This document shows, one piece after another, positions 14,585 through 23,005 of a DNA stretch of 64,000 nucleotides. Made by a program: the position numbers and the translations under genes. Origin of the DNA: an uncultured Oscillospiraceae bacterium (lineage in GTDB: Bacteria; Bacillota; Clostridia; Oscillospirales; Oscillospiraceae); contig CAKSWT010000002.1 of NCBI GenBank assembly GCA_934512135.1, positions 62,001 through 126,000 of the forward strand, given 5' to 3'. The notes beneath the pieces are model-generated. The model had not been told where the DNA came from. It made no database searches and was given only the letters and a program-made list of their open reading frames with translations. Position 1 is the stretch's first letter, and every line of letters starts with the position of its first letter.

Positions 14585-15480
14585 ATATTACAAAATCTGC
14601 AATGGTGACCATTGCCGGACGTCCCAATGTGGGAAAGTCCACGCTGACCAATGCCCTGGTAGGAGAGAAAATTGCCATTGTCTCCAACAAGCCCCAGACC
14701 ACCCGCAACCGAATCGCTGCGGTGGTGAATCGGGAGGACACCCAGATCGTGTTTATGGACACCCCGGGTTTTCACAAGGCCAGAAATAAGCTGGGAGATT
14801 ATATGGACAATGTGGTCCAGGAGAGCATTGCCGACGTGGATCTTGTGATGCTGCTGGTGGAGCCCATCCCCTCTGTGGGAAAGCAGGAGGAGCTTTTGAT
14901 TCAGCGCATCGAGGAAAGCCGGATTCCGGCCATTCTGGTAATCAACAAGGTGGACACCCTGGAGCACAAGGAGGACTTATTCCCGGTGATCCAGGCCTAT
15001 AGCCAGGTCCACGGGTTTGAGGCCATTATTCCCATCGCCGCAAAAACCGGAGAGGGAATTTCGGAGCTCCTTGCGGAGGTCAAAAAATATGCCCAGCCCG
15101 GTCCCCAGCTGTTTCCCGACGGAATGGTTACAGATCAGCCGGAGCGACAGATTATGGCGGAGATCATCCGGGAGAAGCTCCTGTGGTGTCTGGACCGGGA
15201 GGTTCCCCACGGGACGGCGGTGGAGATCGACCGGTTCTCCGAGCGGGAGGACAGCGGCATCATCGACCTGGAGGCCACCATTTACTGCGAGAAGGCCAGC
15301 CACAAGGGAATTATCATCGGAAAGCATGGAGATATGCTCAAAAAAATCAGCACCATGGCCCGGGCGGACTGTGAGCGGTTTATGGGAACGAAGGTGTATC
15401 TCCGGTGCTGGGTGAAGGTCAAGGAGAACTGGCGGGACAGCGATTTCCTGATTCGGAACTTCGGCTATCAGAACCAGTAA
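14581..15480 (+). CDS. era: GTPase Era
   Basis: A 299-residue ribosome-assembly GTPase. G1 is G13-RPNVGKS20, G2 is 'QTTRNRI', G3 is 'DTPGFH', G4 'NKVD' follows, and the C-terminal KH domain carries 'GIIIGKHGDMLKKI'. Era binds 16S rRNA near its 3' end and works with YbeY, encoded two genes upstream. Its 4-nt overlap with dgkA continues a chain of coupled starts. Confidence 0.97.
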   Translation: MNITKSAMVTIAGRPNVGKSTLTNALVGEKIAIVSNKPQTTRNRIAAVVNREDTQIVFMDTPGFHKARNKLGDYMDNVVQESIADVDLVMLLVEPIPSVGKQEELLIQRIEESRIPAILVINKVDTLEHKEDLFPVIQAYSQVHGFEAIIPIAAKTGEGISELLAEVKKYAQPGPQLFPDGMVTDQPERQIMAEIIREKLLWCLDREVPHGTAVEIDRFSEREDSGIIDLEATIYCEKASHKGIIIGKHGDMLKKISTMARADCERFMGTKVYLRCWVKVKENWRDSDFLIRNFGYQNQ

Positions 15481-15558
15481 ATTTGGCCGGAGAGCCCAAA
15501 ATCTGACGGGTATGGTTCCGGCGCCTGAGCAGAAACTATTCCCGGAGGAGGAGAGACC

Positions 15559-15669
15559 ATGAGGACGGAGGAAAACTGGGCAAGGTTTCTGCAAACCGGC
15601 GCCCCCGGCGACTATCTCATCTATGTGAAGGAAAGAGCCTGCGAGGACCCGGAGGCAGACCCCGGATAA
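15559..15669 (+). CDS. yqzL: YqzL-like small protein
   Basis: A 36-codon gene between era and recO, the same place yqzL occupies in Bacillus. The peptide has the family pattern W-x2-F-L-Q-T-G-x3-DYLIYVKE, matching YqzL's W-x-x-F-x-x-TG-x-x-x-x-YLL-x-KE core. A strong GGAGGAG ribosome site lies 7-8 nt before the ATG. Its function is unknown. It is longer at the C-terminus than the core family and ends with an acidic run. This assignment rests on position and the short motif. Confidence 0.7.
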   Translation: MRTEENWARFLQTGAPGDYLIYVKERACEDPEADPG

Positions 15670-15695
15670 CTCGCACTACATAATGGAGTATGGCC

Positions 15696-16448
15696 ATGTT
15701 TTACACCACCAAGGGCCTGGTGCTTCGGGAGGCCCAATACAAGGATAACGACAAGATCTTGTCGGTGCTCTCTCAGGAGCTGGGGCTGATTTCGGTGAAG
15801 GCCCGCGGGGTGAAGCGGAAAAACAGTCCCCTGCGAGGGGGCTGTCAGCTGCTGACCTACAGCGAGTTCACCCTCTATGAGCGAGGGGGATACTACATGG
15901 TCAATGAGGCGGAGCCGCTGAATCTGTTTTCCGGGCTCCATCAGAATATTGAACTGCTGGCCCTGGGGTCCTATTTTGCCCAGCTGCTGGAAATGGTGGC
16001 CACCTCGGAGCACAGCGATCAGGAGCTCCTTGCCCTGGGGCTCAACAGTCTCTATGCCCTGGATGTGCTGAAAAAGCCCCAGGACCTGGTGAAGGCGGTG
16101 TTTGAGCTGCGACTGATGTGCCTCATCGGCTATGCCCCCATGCTGGAGGGCTGCGGCTACTGCGGCGCCGCCCAGGCGGCACATTTTATCCTCCAGGGGG
16201 GAACCGTGTTGTGCGACGTGTGCCGGAAAATGGAGCCGGAGGGGGCGGAAAAGCTCCTTTCCCCCGGGGTCCTCTCGGCTATGCGGCATATTTCCGGCTG
16301 TGAAAAGCAGCGGCTGTTTTCCTTTTCCCTGCCGCCGGAATCCATGGGGCTGCTGGGGGAGACCACAGAGGCGTTTCTTTTGACACAGCTGGGACAGCGG
16401 GTTCCGGCTTTGGAGTTTTACAAACGATTGTTTACCATTACCATTTGA
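15696..16448 (+). CDS. recO: DNA repair protein RecO
   Basis: A 250-residue recombination mediator that helps load RecA onto SSB-coated single strands with RecR. An N-terminal OB fold is recognisable ('GLVLREAQYKDNDKILSVLS', then 'GLISVKARGVKR'). The C-terminal domain carries a four-cysteine zinc site, C153-x2-C156 and C173-x2-C176. An in-frame ATG two codons earlier exists, but its spacing to the GGAG site is too short, so 15696 is preferred. Confidence 0.93.
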   Translation: MFYTTKGLVLREAQYKDNDKILSVLSQELGLISVKARGVKRKNSPLRGGCQLLTYSEFTLYERGGYYMVNEAEPLNLFSGLHQNIELLALGSYFAQLLEMVATSEHSDQELLALGLNSLYALDVLKKPQDLVKAVFELRLMCLIGYAPMLEGCGYCGAAQAAHFILQGGTVLCDVCRKMEPEGAEKLLSPGVLSAMRHISGCEKQRLFSFSLPPESMGLLGETTEAFLLTQLGQRVPALEFYKRLFTITI

Positions 16449-16459
16449 GGATGAAGGAT

Positions 16460-18844
16460 ATGAACGAGCTATATGAAAAATCCCTCCATACCCTGGAGCT
16501 GGACCGGATTCTGGCATTGCTGGCCGGTCACTGCGCCACAGAGGAGGGGAAGGAGCAGGCGGCAAGGCTCCTGCCGGTTAGTGACCCGGACCTGGTCCGG
16601 GAGCGGCTCCGGGAGACCACAGACGCCTGCCATATGATGGAATACAAGGGGAGCCCCGGGTTTCACGGGGTCAAAAACGTAAAGGCGTCTCTGGAGCGGG
16701 CGGACCGGGGAGGCAGCCTAAATCCTGTGGAGCTGCTGCGGATTGCCCACGTTCTGCAGACGACCCGAAGCGTAAGGGAATACGGCGACGGGGAAAGCAC
16801 CGACGCCGGATGCCTGGCTCCGCTGTTCCGGGGCCTGACACCCAACCGGTACCTGGAGGAGCGGATCACCGGGGCGATTCTCAGTGAGGAGGAGATTGCC
16901 GACAGCGCCAGCCCGACCCTTGGCGACATTCGCCGCCACATGCGGATCACCGGAAGCAAGGTTCGGGACAGCCTGCAAAAGATTATTTCCTCTCCCAGCT
17001 ACGCCAAATATCTTCGGGAGCCCATTATCACCATGCGGGGAGACCGGTATGTGGTGCCGGTGCGCAGTGAGTATAAAAACGCCATTCCCGGCATGGTCCA
17101 CGACGTCTCCTCCAGCGGCGGCACCTTCTTTATTGAGCCCATGCAGGCGGTTCAGGCCAACAATGAGCTTCGGGAGCTGCTGATTCAGGAGAAAAAGGAG
17201 ATCGAGCGGATTTTGGCGGAGCTGTCTGCGGAGGCGGCGTCTCATCGGGAGACCATTGCGGAGGACTACGACACCCTGGTGGCCTTGGATGTGATTTTCG
17301 CCAAGGCGCAACTCAGCTTCAGCATGAAGGCCATGTGTCCGGAGGTGAATACCCAGGGGAGGATTCTCCTGAATCGGGCACGGCATCCGCTGATCGACAA
17401 GCAGCAGGTGGTTCCCATTACGGTGCGTCTGGGAGAGGACTTTGACGCACTGGTGATTACGGGACCCAATACCGGCGGTAAAACCGTCACGCTAAAGACC
17501 CTGGGGCTGCTTACGCTGATGGCGGAATGCGGTTTGCATATTCCCGCATCCGATGGCAGCTGCGTTTCCACCTTTGAAAACGTGTTTGCAGACATCGGAG
17601 ATGAGCAGAGCATTGAGCAGTCACTGTCCACCTTTTCCTCTCACATGAAGAATATTGTGGAGATCACCGAGGCCTGCGGGGCGGCGTCCCTGGTGCTGTT
17701 TGATGAGCTGGGAGCGGGCACCGACCCGGCGGAGGGCGCGGCACTGGCCGTGGCGGTGATCGAGTTCTGCCGGAAGCTGGGGGCGAAAATCGCCGCAACC
17801 ACCCACTATGGAGAGCTGAAGCTCTACGCCATGCGTACCGATCGGGTCATTAACGCCTCCTGCGAGTTTAACGTGGAGACCCTTCGGCCCACATATCGGC
17901 TGCTGATCGGTGTGCCGGGGAAGTCCAACGCCTTTGCCATCTCTCAGCGGCTGGGGCTCAGCGGCGTGATTATTGACGACGCCAAAAGCCTGGTCAGCGA
18001 GAACGACGTGAATTTCGAGGATGTACTGTCACAGCTGGAGGCCCAGCGCCAGGCCATGGAGCAGGCCAGAATTCAGGCGGAGCAGCTGAAAATCCAAATG
18101 GAGCAGGCGAAAAAGCAGTCCGACGAATACAACCAGGAGATCAAGAAGGAGCGGGACAAGGCGGTGTCCAAGGCCCGGAAGGAGGCCCAGGCCATTATTG
18201 ATGACGCCCGCCGGGCGGCCAATCAGGCCATGGATGAGATCAAGCGCATGAAAAAGCAGCTGAAGGACGCCGGGGCCGTGGAGGACATGAACCAGCGTCA
18301 GGGCCAGCTGCGCCGCAGTCTCAACGAGGCGGAGGACCGGGCCGCCGCCCGGCAGGAGCCGGTTTCCCAGAAGGTCTCCAGCCGTCCCCCCAAGCAGGGG
18401 GACACCGTGGAGCTGCTGAAGCTGGGTACCAAGGCCAGCGTGCTCCAGGTGAACAAGGACGGTACACTGCTGATTCAGGCGGGCATTATGAAGCTCACGG
18501 TGAAGCCTCAGGAGGTCTATGTGCTGCCGGAGCAGGAGGGAGAGGCCCAGGTCAAGCGCTTTGTGGAGCGGGCCAACCGGGAGCTTCGGAATACGCCGGC
18601 TGCCACAGAGGTGGACCTTCGGGGAATGACCGCCGACGAGGCGCTGGGGGTCCTGGATCTGTTCCTGGACCGGGCCTTGATGGCCAAGCTCCCCTCGGTG
18701 CGAATTATCCACGGAAAGGGAACCGGCGTGCTTCGGAAGGCGGTGCAGCAGCATTTAAAGCGGAACAAACGGGTCAGGTCCGTCCGGCTGGGCGTCTATG
18801 GCGAGGGAGAGGACGGCGTGACCATTGCGGAGCTGGATCCCTGA
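16460..18844 (+). CDS. mutS2: Endonuclease MutS2
   Basis: A 794-residue MutS-family ATPase lacking the mismatch-recognition domain. It begins with the typical 'YEKSLHTLELDRIL'. Walker A is G335-PNTGGKT342 and the ABC-type signature follows ('STFSSHMKNI'). After a long coiled coil (about 515-640) and a KOW-like segment, the Smr nuclease domain ends the protein ('VDLRGMTADEAL', 'IIHGKGTGVLRKAV'). MutS2 acts in recombination control and, in Bacillus, on collided ribosomes. Two upstream in-frame starts exist; 16460 gives the best family N-terminus. Confidence 0.95.
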   Translation: MNELYEKSLHTLELDRILALLAGHCATEEGKEQAARLLPVSDPDLVRERLRETTDACHMMEYKGSPGFHGVKNVKASLERADRGGSLNPVELLRIAHVLQTTRSVREYGDGESTDAGCLAPLFRGLTPNRYLEERITGAILSEEEIADSASPTLGDIRRHMRITGSKVRDSLQKIISSPSYAKYLREPIITMRGDRYVVPVRSEYKNAIPGMVHDVSSSGGTFFIEPMQAVQANNELRELLIQEKKEIERILAELSAEAASHRETIAEDYDTLVALDVIFAKAQLSFSMKAMCPEVNTQGRILLNRARHPLIDKQQVVPITVRLGEDFDALVITGPNTGGKTVTLKTLGLLTLMAECGLHIPASDGSCVSTFENVFADIGDEQSIEQSLSTFSSHMKNIVEITEACGAASLVLFDELGAGTDPAEGAALAVAVIEFCRKLGAKIAATTHYGELKLYAMRTDRVINASCEFNVETLRPTYRLLIGVPGKSNAFAISQRLGLSGVIIDDAKSLVSENDVNFEDVLSQLEAQRQAMEQARIQAEQLKIQMEQAKKQSDEYNQEIKKERDKAVSKARKEAQAIIDDARRAANQAMDEIKRMKKQLKDAGAVEDMNQRQGQLRRSLNEAEDRAAARQEPVSQKVSSRPPKQGDTVELLKLGTKASVLQVNKDGTLLIQAGIMKLTVKPQEVYVLPEQEGEAQVKRFVERANRELRNTPAATEVDLRGMTADEALGVLDLFLDRALMAKLPSVRIIHGKGTGVLRKAVQQHLKRNKRVRSVRLGVYGEGEDGVTIAELDP

Positions 18845-18891
18845 ATCGGCCAGGAAGTTGTGCGGGCGCCGTAAAAAACTGATTTCAAAGA

Positions 18892-18920
18892 TTGACGATT
18901 CCCGTATTCTTTGGTATGAT
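18892..18920 (+). promoter_or_regulatory. Promoter of the HPr-like gene
   Basis: TTGACG (18892-18897) and TATGAT (18915-18920) with a 17-base spacer. Confidence 0.8.
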
Positions 18921-18967
18921 AAAGGTAGCCAGGCAGAGATGCCCGAATTTTAGGGAGTGAATGTGAA

Positions 18968-19231
18968 ATGTGTACGAAAAATGTGGTTGTGAACAATCAG
19001 GTGGGCCTTCACGCCCGTCCTGCAACATTTTTTATTCAGAAGGCCAACGAGTTCAAAAGCTCCATTTGGGTGGAGTTTGAAGAGCGCCGGGTGAATGCCA
19101 AAAGCCTGCTGGGTGTGCTGTCCCTTGGGATTGTAAAGGGCACCGAGATCACGCTGATTGCCAATGGCTCCGATGAGGAAGAGGCTGTTGAGGCTCTTGC
19201 TGCGCTGATCTCCTCTGATTTCGGCGAATAA
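18968..19231 (+). CDS. HPr-family phosphocarrier protein
   Basis: An 87-residue protein with both HPr phosphorylation sites: H15 in 'GLHARPAT', the site used by PTS enzyme I, and S46 in 'AKSLLGVLSLG', the HPr-kinase site. It can therefore be a true PTS carrier and a catabolite-control cofactor, unlike Crh, which lacks the histidine. It is monocistronic, with its own strong promoter and terminator. No PTS permease or enzyme I gene is in the window. Confidence 0.9.
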   Translation: MCTKNVVVNNQVGLHARPATFFIQKANEFKSSIWVEFEERRVNAKSLLGVLSLGIVKGTEITLIANGSDEEEAVEALAALISSDFGE

Positions 19232-19243
19232 TCGCAGCATGTT

Positions 19244-19278
19244 TGCCCCGTGGCCAAGGATGGTCATGGGGCATTTTT
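19244..19278 (+). terminator. Terminator of the HPr-like gene
   Basis: A 12-bp stem with two G-U pairs (19244-19255 and 19262-19273) is followed by TTTTTCC. It lies before the uvrC start, which argues against the TTG at 19250 as a uvrC start. Confidence 0.85.
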
Positions 19279-19300
19279 CCGTTTGGAGGAGGGATGGAGT

Positions 19301-21169
19301 GTGGAATGCCTGACGCCTCAGGAGCTGAAGGATAAGGTCCTGTCGCTGCCCTACAGCCCCGGGGTGTATCTGATGAAGGACAAAACCGGAACAATTATCT
19401 ATGTGGGAAAGGCGAAAAAACTCAAAAATCGGGTCAGTCAGTATTTCCAGGATTCTGCGGCCCATTCCCCGAAAACCAGAATGATGGTCAGCCGCATTGC
19501 CAACTTTGACTACATTGTGGCGGGGTCGGAGTTCGAGGCGCTGGTGCTGGAGTGCAGCCTCATCAAGCGGCATCAGCCCAAATATAATATTCTCCTGAAG
19601 GATGACAAGGGCTATCCCTATATCCGGGTGGACCGGAGGGAAGCATACCCCACCTTTTCCATGGTGGGGCGGCGAAGCAATGACGGGGCCAGATATTTTG
19701 GGCCCTACGGGGGACGGTTTGTGACCCAACAGGCATTGGACACCATTCGTCTGACCCTGAAGCTCCCGGGCTGCGGCAAAAAATTTCCCAGGGACATCGG
19801 AAAAGAGCGGCCCTGCCTGAACTTTCAAATCGGAAATTGCGACGGCTGGTGTCAAAAGTCCATGAGCCAGGAGGAGTACCGGCGGCGGATCGACCAGGGG
19901 ATTTTGATGCTGGAGGGCCGGGACCAGGAGCTGGCGGCGGAGCTGAAGCGCCGTATGGAGGAGGCCGCAGAGCATCTGGATTTTGAGCAGGCGGCCAGCT
20001 ATCGGGATCGATGCCGGGCCATTGAGGCCCTGTCCCAGAAGCAGCTGGTGTGCTCCGGGGCCATGGCAGACACAGACGTGGTGGGATATTTTACAGGGAC
20101 CGCCAAAACCGGCTTTGCGGTGCTGCACTTTGTCCATGGAAGCCTCATTGACAAGGATGTGGAGGTTCTGGAGACCTCCCTGGAGGAGACGCCGGAGGAG
20201 CTGGTGGCAACCCTGGTGAAGCAGTATTATGTGCGCCGGGGACTGGCCCCCAAGGACATCTATCTGCCCTGCGTCATGGAGGATGGAGGGCTGTTTGCCC
20301 AGTTCCTTCAGCAGGAGTACGGGAAGAAGGTCCGAATCTCCGTGCCCCAGCGGGGCGATCACTGGAAGCTGGTCCAGCTGGCCTGCAGCAATGCCCGGGA
20401 GGAGGCGGAACGGGTCTCTACGGATGCGGAGCGGACCAATAAGACCCTGGAGGCGCTGGCGGGAATGCTGAAGCTGGCCGCGCCGCCCGGCCGGATGGAG
20501 GCCTACGACATTTCAAACCTGGGCAGCAGCGACATTGTTGCGTCTATGACGGTGTTTCAAAACGGCGCTCCCCTGAAAAAGGACTATAAGCGGTTTAAGG
20601 TGGAGGAGCTGGAGGGGCCGGACGACTACAGCTCTATGCGTCAGGTGATCCAGCGGCGGTTTCAGCACTTTCTGAACCGGGACCGGGGCTTTGACCAGCG
20701 GCCGGATGTGCTGCTGATCGACGGCGGCACCACCCACGCAGATACGGTTCGACGGCAGATTTCCGCCATGGGGATTTCGATTCCGGTGTTCGGCATGGTA
20801 AAGGACAACCGGCACCGCACCAGAGCCCTGGTGACCCCGGACGGGGAGGAGATCGGCATTCAGGCCAATCCGGCGGTGTTCGCCCTGATCGGTCGGATTC
20901 AGGAGGAGACCCACCGGTTCGCCATTACCTATCAGAGGCAGCTTCGGTCAAAGCCCCTGAAACGGTCCTCCCTGGACCGGATCCCCGGGGTGGGGGAGAA
21001 GCGGAAGCAGCAGCTCCTCAAAGAATTTAAGACCATTCGAGCCATTTCGGCGGCGTCCCTGGAGGCGCTGCAGCAGGCGGTCCCCAGGAATACGGCCCAG
21101 GCCGTATACGAATATTATCACAGCCAGAGGGGAACCATGCAGGATAAGGAGGAAACACCATGCGAGTGA
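19301..21169 (+). CDS. uvrC: Excinuclease ABC subunit C
   Basis: A 622-residue nucleotide-excision-repair nuclease. The N-terminal GIY-YIG domain ('SPGVYLMKDKTGTIIYVGKA') makes the 3' incision. A UVR motif ('EAAEHLDFEQAASYRDRCRAIE') binds UvrB. The C-terminal RNase-H-like half ('EAYDISNLGSSDIVASMTVF', 'LLIDGGTTHADTV') makes the 5' cut, and the last ~60 residues form a helix-hairpin-helix pair. The GTG at 19301 is chosen because a GGAGGAGGG site lies just upstream and the protein then begins three residues before the family start. Confidence 0.95.
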   Translation: MECLTPQELKDKVLSLPYSPGVYLMKDKTGTIIYVGKAKKLKNRVSQYFQDSAAHSPKTRMMVSRIANFDYIVAGSEFEALVLECSLIKRHQPKYNILLKDDKGYPYIRVDRREAYPTFSMVGRRSNDGARYFGPYGGRFVTQQALDTIRLTLKLPGCGKKFPRDIGKERPCLNFQIGNCDGWCQKSMSQEEYRRRIDQGILMLEGRDQELAAELKRRMEEAAEHLDFEQAASYRDRCRAIEALSQKQLVCSGAMADTDVVGYFTGTAKTGFAVLHFVHGSLIDKDVEVLETSLEETPEELVATLVKQYYVRRGLAPKDIYLPCVMEDGGLFAQFLQQEYGKKVRISVPQRGDHWKLVQLACSNAREEAERVSTDAERTNKTLEALAGMLKLAAPPGRMEAYDISNLGSSDIVASMTVFQNGAPLKKDYKRFKVEELEGPDDYSSMRQVIQRRFQHFLNRDRGFDQRPDVLLIDGGTTHADTVRRQISAMGISIPVFGMVKDNRHRTRALVTPDGEEIGIQANPAVFALIGRIQEETHRFAITYQRQLRSKPLKRSSLDRIPGVGEKRKQQLLKEFKTIRAISAASLEALQQAVPRNTAQAVYEYYHSQRGTMQDKEETPCE

Positions 21170-21699
21170 TTACCGGCACGGCCCGGGGGGCAAAGCTAAA
21201 GACCCTGGATGGCCTGGCGACACGGCCCACCTCGGATCGGGTCAAGGAAGCCATTTTTAATATTATTCAGTTTGACATAGAGGGACGGCGGGTGCTGGAT
21301 CTCTTTGCCGGCAGCGGCCAGCTGGCCATTGAGGCCTTGAGCCGCGGCGCGGGATATGCGGTGTTGACCGACCAGAACGCCGCTGCGGTGAAGGTCATCA
21401 AGGAGAATCTCAAAAAGACCAAGCTGGACCAGAGGGCGTCGGTATTTCAGACCGACTATCTGAGCTATCTGTCCACCACCCGGGAAACCTTCGATATTAT
21501 CTTTTTGGACCCGCCCTATGCAGAAAATTTTCTGGAAAAGGCCCTGCAAAAAATATCGGAAATTGACATTTTGTCGGAAGGTGGTATAATAGTTTGTGAG
21601 CGGTCCAGGGAAAAGGTCCTGCCGGCAACAGTTGGCCAGCTTATTTGCTCCAAAGACTATTGCTACGGAAAAACCGCGGTGAATCTATATACCAGGTGA
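21160..21699 (+). CDS. rsmD: 16S rRNA (guanine966-N2)-methyltransferase RsmD
   Basis: A 179-residue SAM-dependent methyltransferase. 'VITGTARGAKL' opens the protein, followed by 'TRPTSDRVKEAIFN', the SAM loop 'LDLFAGSGQLAIEALSRGA' and the catalytic motif D-P-P-Y. It methylates G966 of 16S rRNA in the 30S subunit. Its start lies inside uvrC after an AAGGAGG site, and it precedes coaD, the order seen across Firmicutes. Confidence 0.95.
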   Translation: MRVITGTARGAKLKTLDGLATRPTSDRVKEAIFNIIQFDIEGRRVLDLFAGSGQLAIEALSRGAGYAVLTDQNAAAVKVIKENLKKTKLDQRASVFQTDYLSYLSTTRETFDIIFLDPPYAENFLEKALQKISEIDILSEGGIIVCERSREKVLPATVGQLICSKDYCYGKTAVNLYTR

Positions 21700-21704
21700 T
21701 TCCT

Positions 21705-22190
21705 ATGAAAACAGCCATCTATCCCGGCAGCTTTGATCCCATTACCCTGGGACATCTCAATGTGATTAAGCGCGCAGCCAATATCTTTGATCGGCTCATT
21801 GTATGTGTGGGGTACAACAGCAAGAAAAATCCTATGTTCTCTCCGGAAGAACGGGTTCAGCTCATTCGGGAGGTCACAAAGGACATGGAAAACGTCGAGG
21901 TGGAAGCCTCGGACGAGCTGCTGGCCCAATACGCCCAGCGGAAGGGCGCCTGCGTGATCGTCAAGGGCTTGCGGGCGGTGTCGGATTTTGAATCGGAGTT
22001 TACCATGAGCCTGATCAATAAAAAGCTCAATCCGGAGCTGGACACCATGTTCCTCGCCGCAGAGGAAAAGTATATGTATCTCAGCTCCAGCGCCGTGAAA
22101 GAATTGGGCTACTACGATGTAGAGCTCAGCGACTTCCTTCCGGCGGAAGTTATCCAGGAATTTAAAGCCAGATTAAATGCAAGGAGATAG
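21705..22190 (+). CDS. coaD: Pantetheine-phosphate adenylyltransferase
   Basis: A 161-residue enzyme that transfers AMP to 4'-phosphopantetheine in coenzyme A synthesis. The nucleotidyl-transferase motif is 'GSFDPITLGHL' (residues 8-18) and the second signature 'YLSSSAVKEL' lies near residues 125-135. The ATG at 21705 is 5 nt after the rsmD stop; the longer frame overlaps rsmD and is discounted. Confidence 0.97.
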   Translation: MKTAIYPGSFDPITLGHLNVIKRAANIFDRLIVCVGYNSKKNPMFSPEERVQLIREVTKDMENVEVEASDELLAQYAQRKGACVIVKGLRAVSDFESEFTMSLINKKLNPELDTMFLAAEEKYMYLSSSAVKELGYYDVELSDFLPAEVIQEFKARLNARR

Positions 22191-22194
22191 TCGT

Positions 22195-22752
22195 ATGGAG
22201 AACAGAACCATAGATCAGCTGCTCAGCAGTCTTGCCGCCCTGGTGGGCGATGCAAAGGGGGCCCTGTTCGGACAGGATAAGTGCATGGTGGACCGGGATC
22301 AACTGCTCTATCTGGTGGAGACCCTCCAGAAGCAGCTTCCTGCGCAGCTTGGAGAGGCCAAGACCATCATTGACAACTGCAATGTTCTGCGTACCAACGC
22401 AAAGAAGGACGCCGCGGAAACCCGCAAGGAGGCGGATCAGGTGCTTCGCGACGCGGAGGAGCGCGCGGCAAAGCTGATCGAGGAAACGACCATCGTGACC
22501 TTGGCGAAGAAGCGGGAAAAGGAAATCCTGGAGCACGCCCAGCAGCAGAGCAATCAGCTGGTGGCCGGTGCGGTGGCCTATGCCGACCGGATTATGGAGG
22601 AGGCGCAGCGGGCGGTTGCCGAGACCTATGAGAGTCTGAACGCCGGATGCACGGCCCTTCAGGGCCGGGCCAAGGACAATATGGATGACTCCATGAAAAA
22701 GATCCAGGAGGCGCGGGCTGCCCTGGAGAAGGCCGGCTCCGACAGGGCGTGA
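22195..22752 (+). CDS. Coiled-coil protein downstream of coaD, unknown
   Basis: A 185-residue highly charged, Ala/Glu/Lys-rich protein predicted to be almost wholly helical, with a long central coiled coil (about residues 55-130). It has no signal peptide, membrane segment or cysteine pattern. It resembles the coaD-linked proteins loosely annotated as 'ATPase' or 'V-ATPase H-like' in clostridia, but no nucleotide-binding motif is visible, so that label is not supported. It is preceded by AAGGAG, follows coaD by 4 nt and ends at a strong terminator. Confidence 0.75.
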   Translation: MENRTIDQLLSSLAALVGDAKGALFGQDKCMVDRDQLLYLVETLQKQLPAQLGEAKTIIDNCNVLRTNAKKDAAETRKEADQVLRDAEERAAKLIEETTIVTLAKKREKEILEHAQQQSNQLVAGAVAYADRIMEEAQRAVAETYESLNAGCTALQGRAKDNMDDSMKKIQEARAALEKAGSDRA

Positions 22753-22785
22753 ACAATCTGCATCACAATATTTCAAATGTTCCAT

Positions 22786-22822
22786 ACAACCTGCCGCATT
22801 TTGCTGCGGCAGGTTGTTTTTT
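22786..22822 (+). terminator. Intrinsic terminator of the uvrC-coaD unit
   Basis: A 13-bp perfect stem (22786-22798 and 22805-22817) with a six-base loop, followed by five T residues. Confidence 0.9.
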
Positions 22823-22909
22823 GCCGGGAAAACCGCATTATTTGCAGGAGAGTATGCAATATGAAAGGACAAGTCTTGCAACTGCGGGAGAAATTTGTGA
22901 TTTATGCAC

Positions 22910-22938
22910 TTTACATCGTATGGGGAATGCGGTATAAT
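22910..22938 (+). promoter_or_regulatory. Promoter of pyc
   Basis: TTTACA (22910-22915) and a perfect TATAAT (22933-22938) with a 17-base spacer. The leader to the GTG start is about 60 nt and contains a hairpin. Confidence 0.85.
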
Positions 22939-22956
22939 GATCATGCTACGACTTTT

Positions 22957-22984
22957 GCTTGGGCGGGGCTGTGCTGCGCCCAAG
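22957..22984 (+). repeat. Inverted repeat in the pyc leader
   Basis: Perfect 9-base arms GCTTGGGCG (22957-22965) and its complement (22976-22984) flank a ten-base loop. It starts about 12 nt after the expected transcription start and has no T-run, so it is a leader stem-loop or operator rather than a terminator. Confidence 0.6.
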
Positions 22985-23005
22985 CGGAATATTTGAGGTG
23001 ATTTT

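Noticed and set aside
19250..19300. TTG start for uvrC
   Set aside because: It falls in the terminator hairpin of the HPr-like gene. The GTG at 19301 has a strong ribosome site.
22861..22940. Small frame starting ATGAAAGG upstream of pyc
   Set aside because: It runs through the pyc -35 and -10 boxes and has no promoter of its own.
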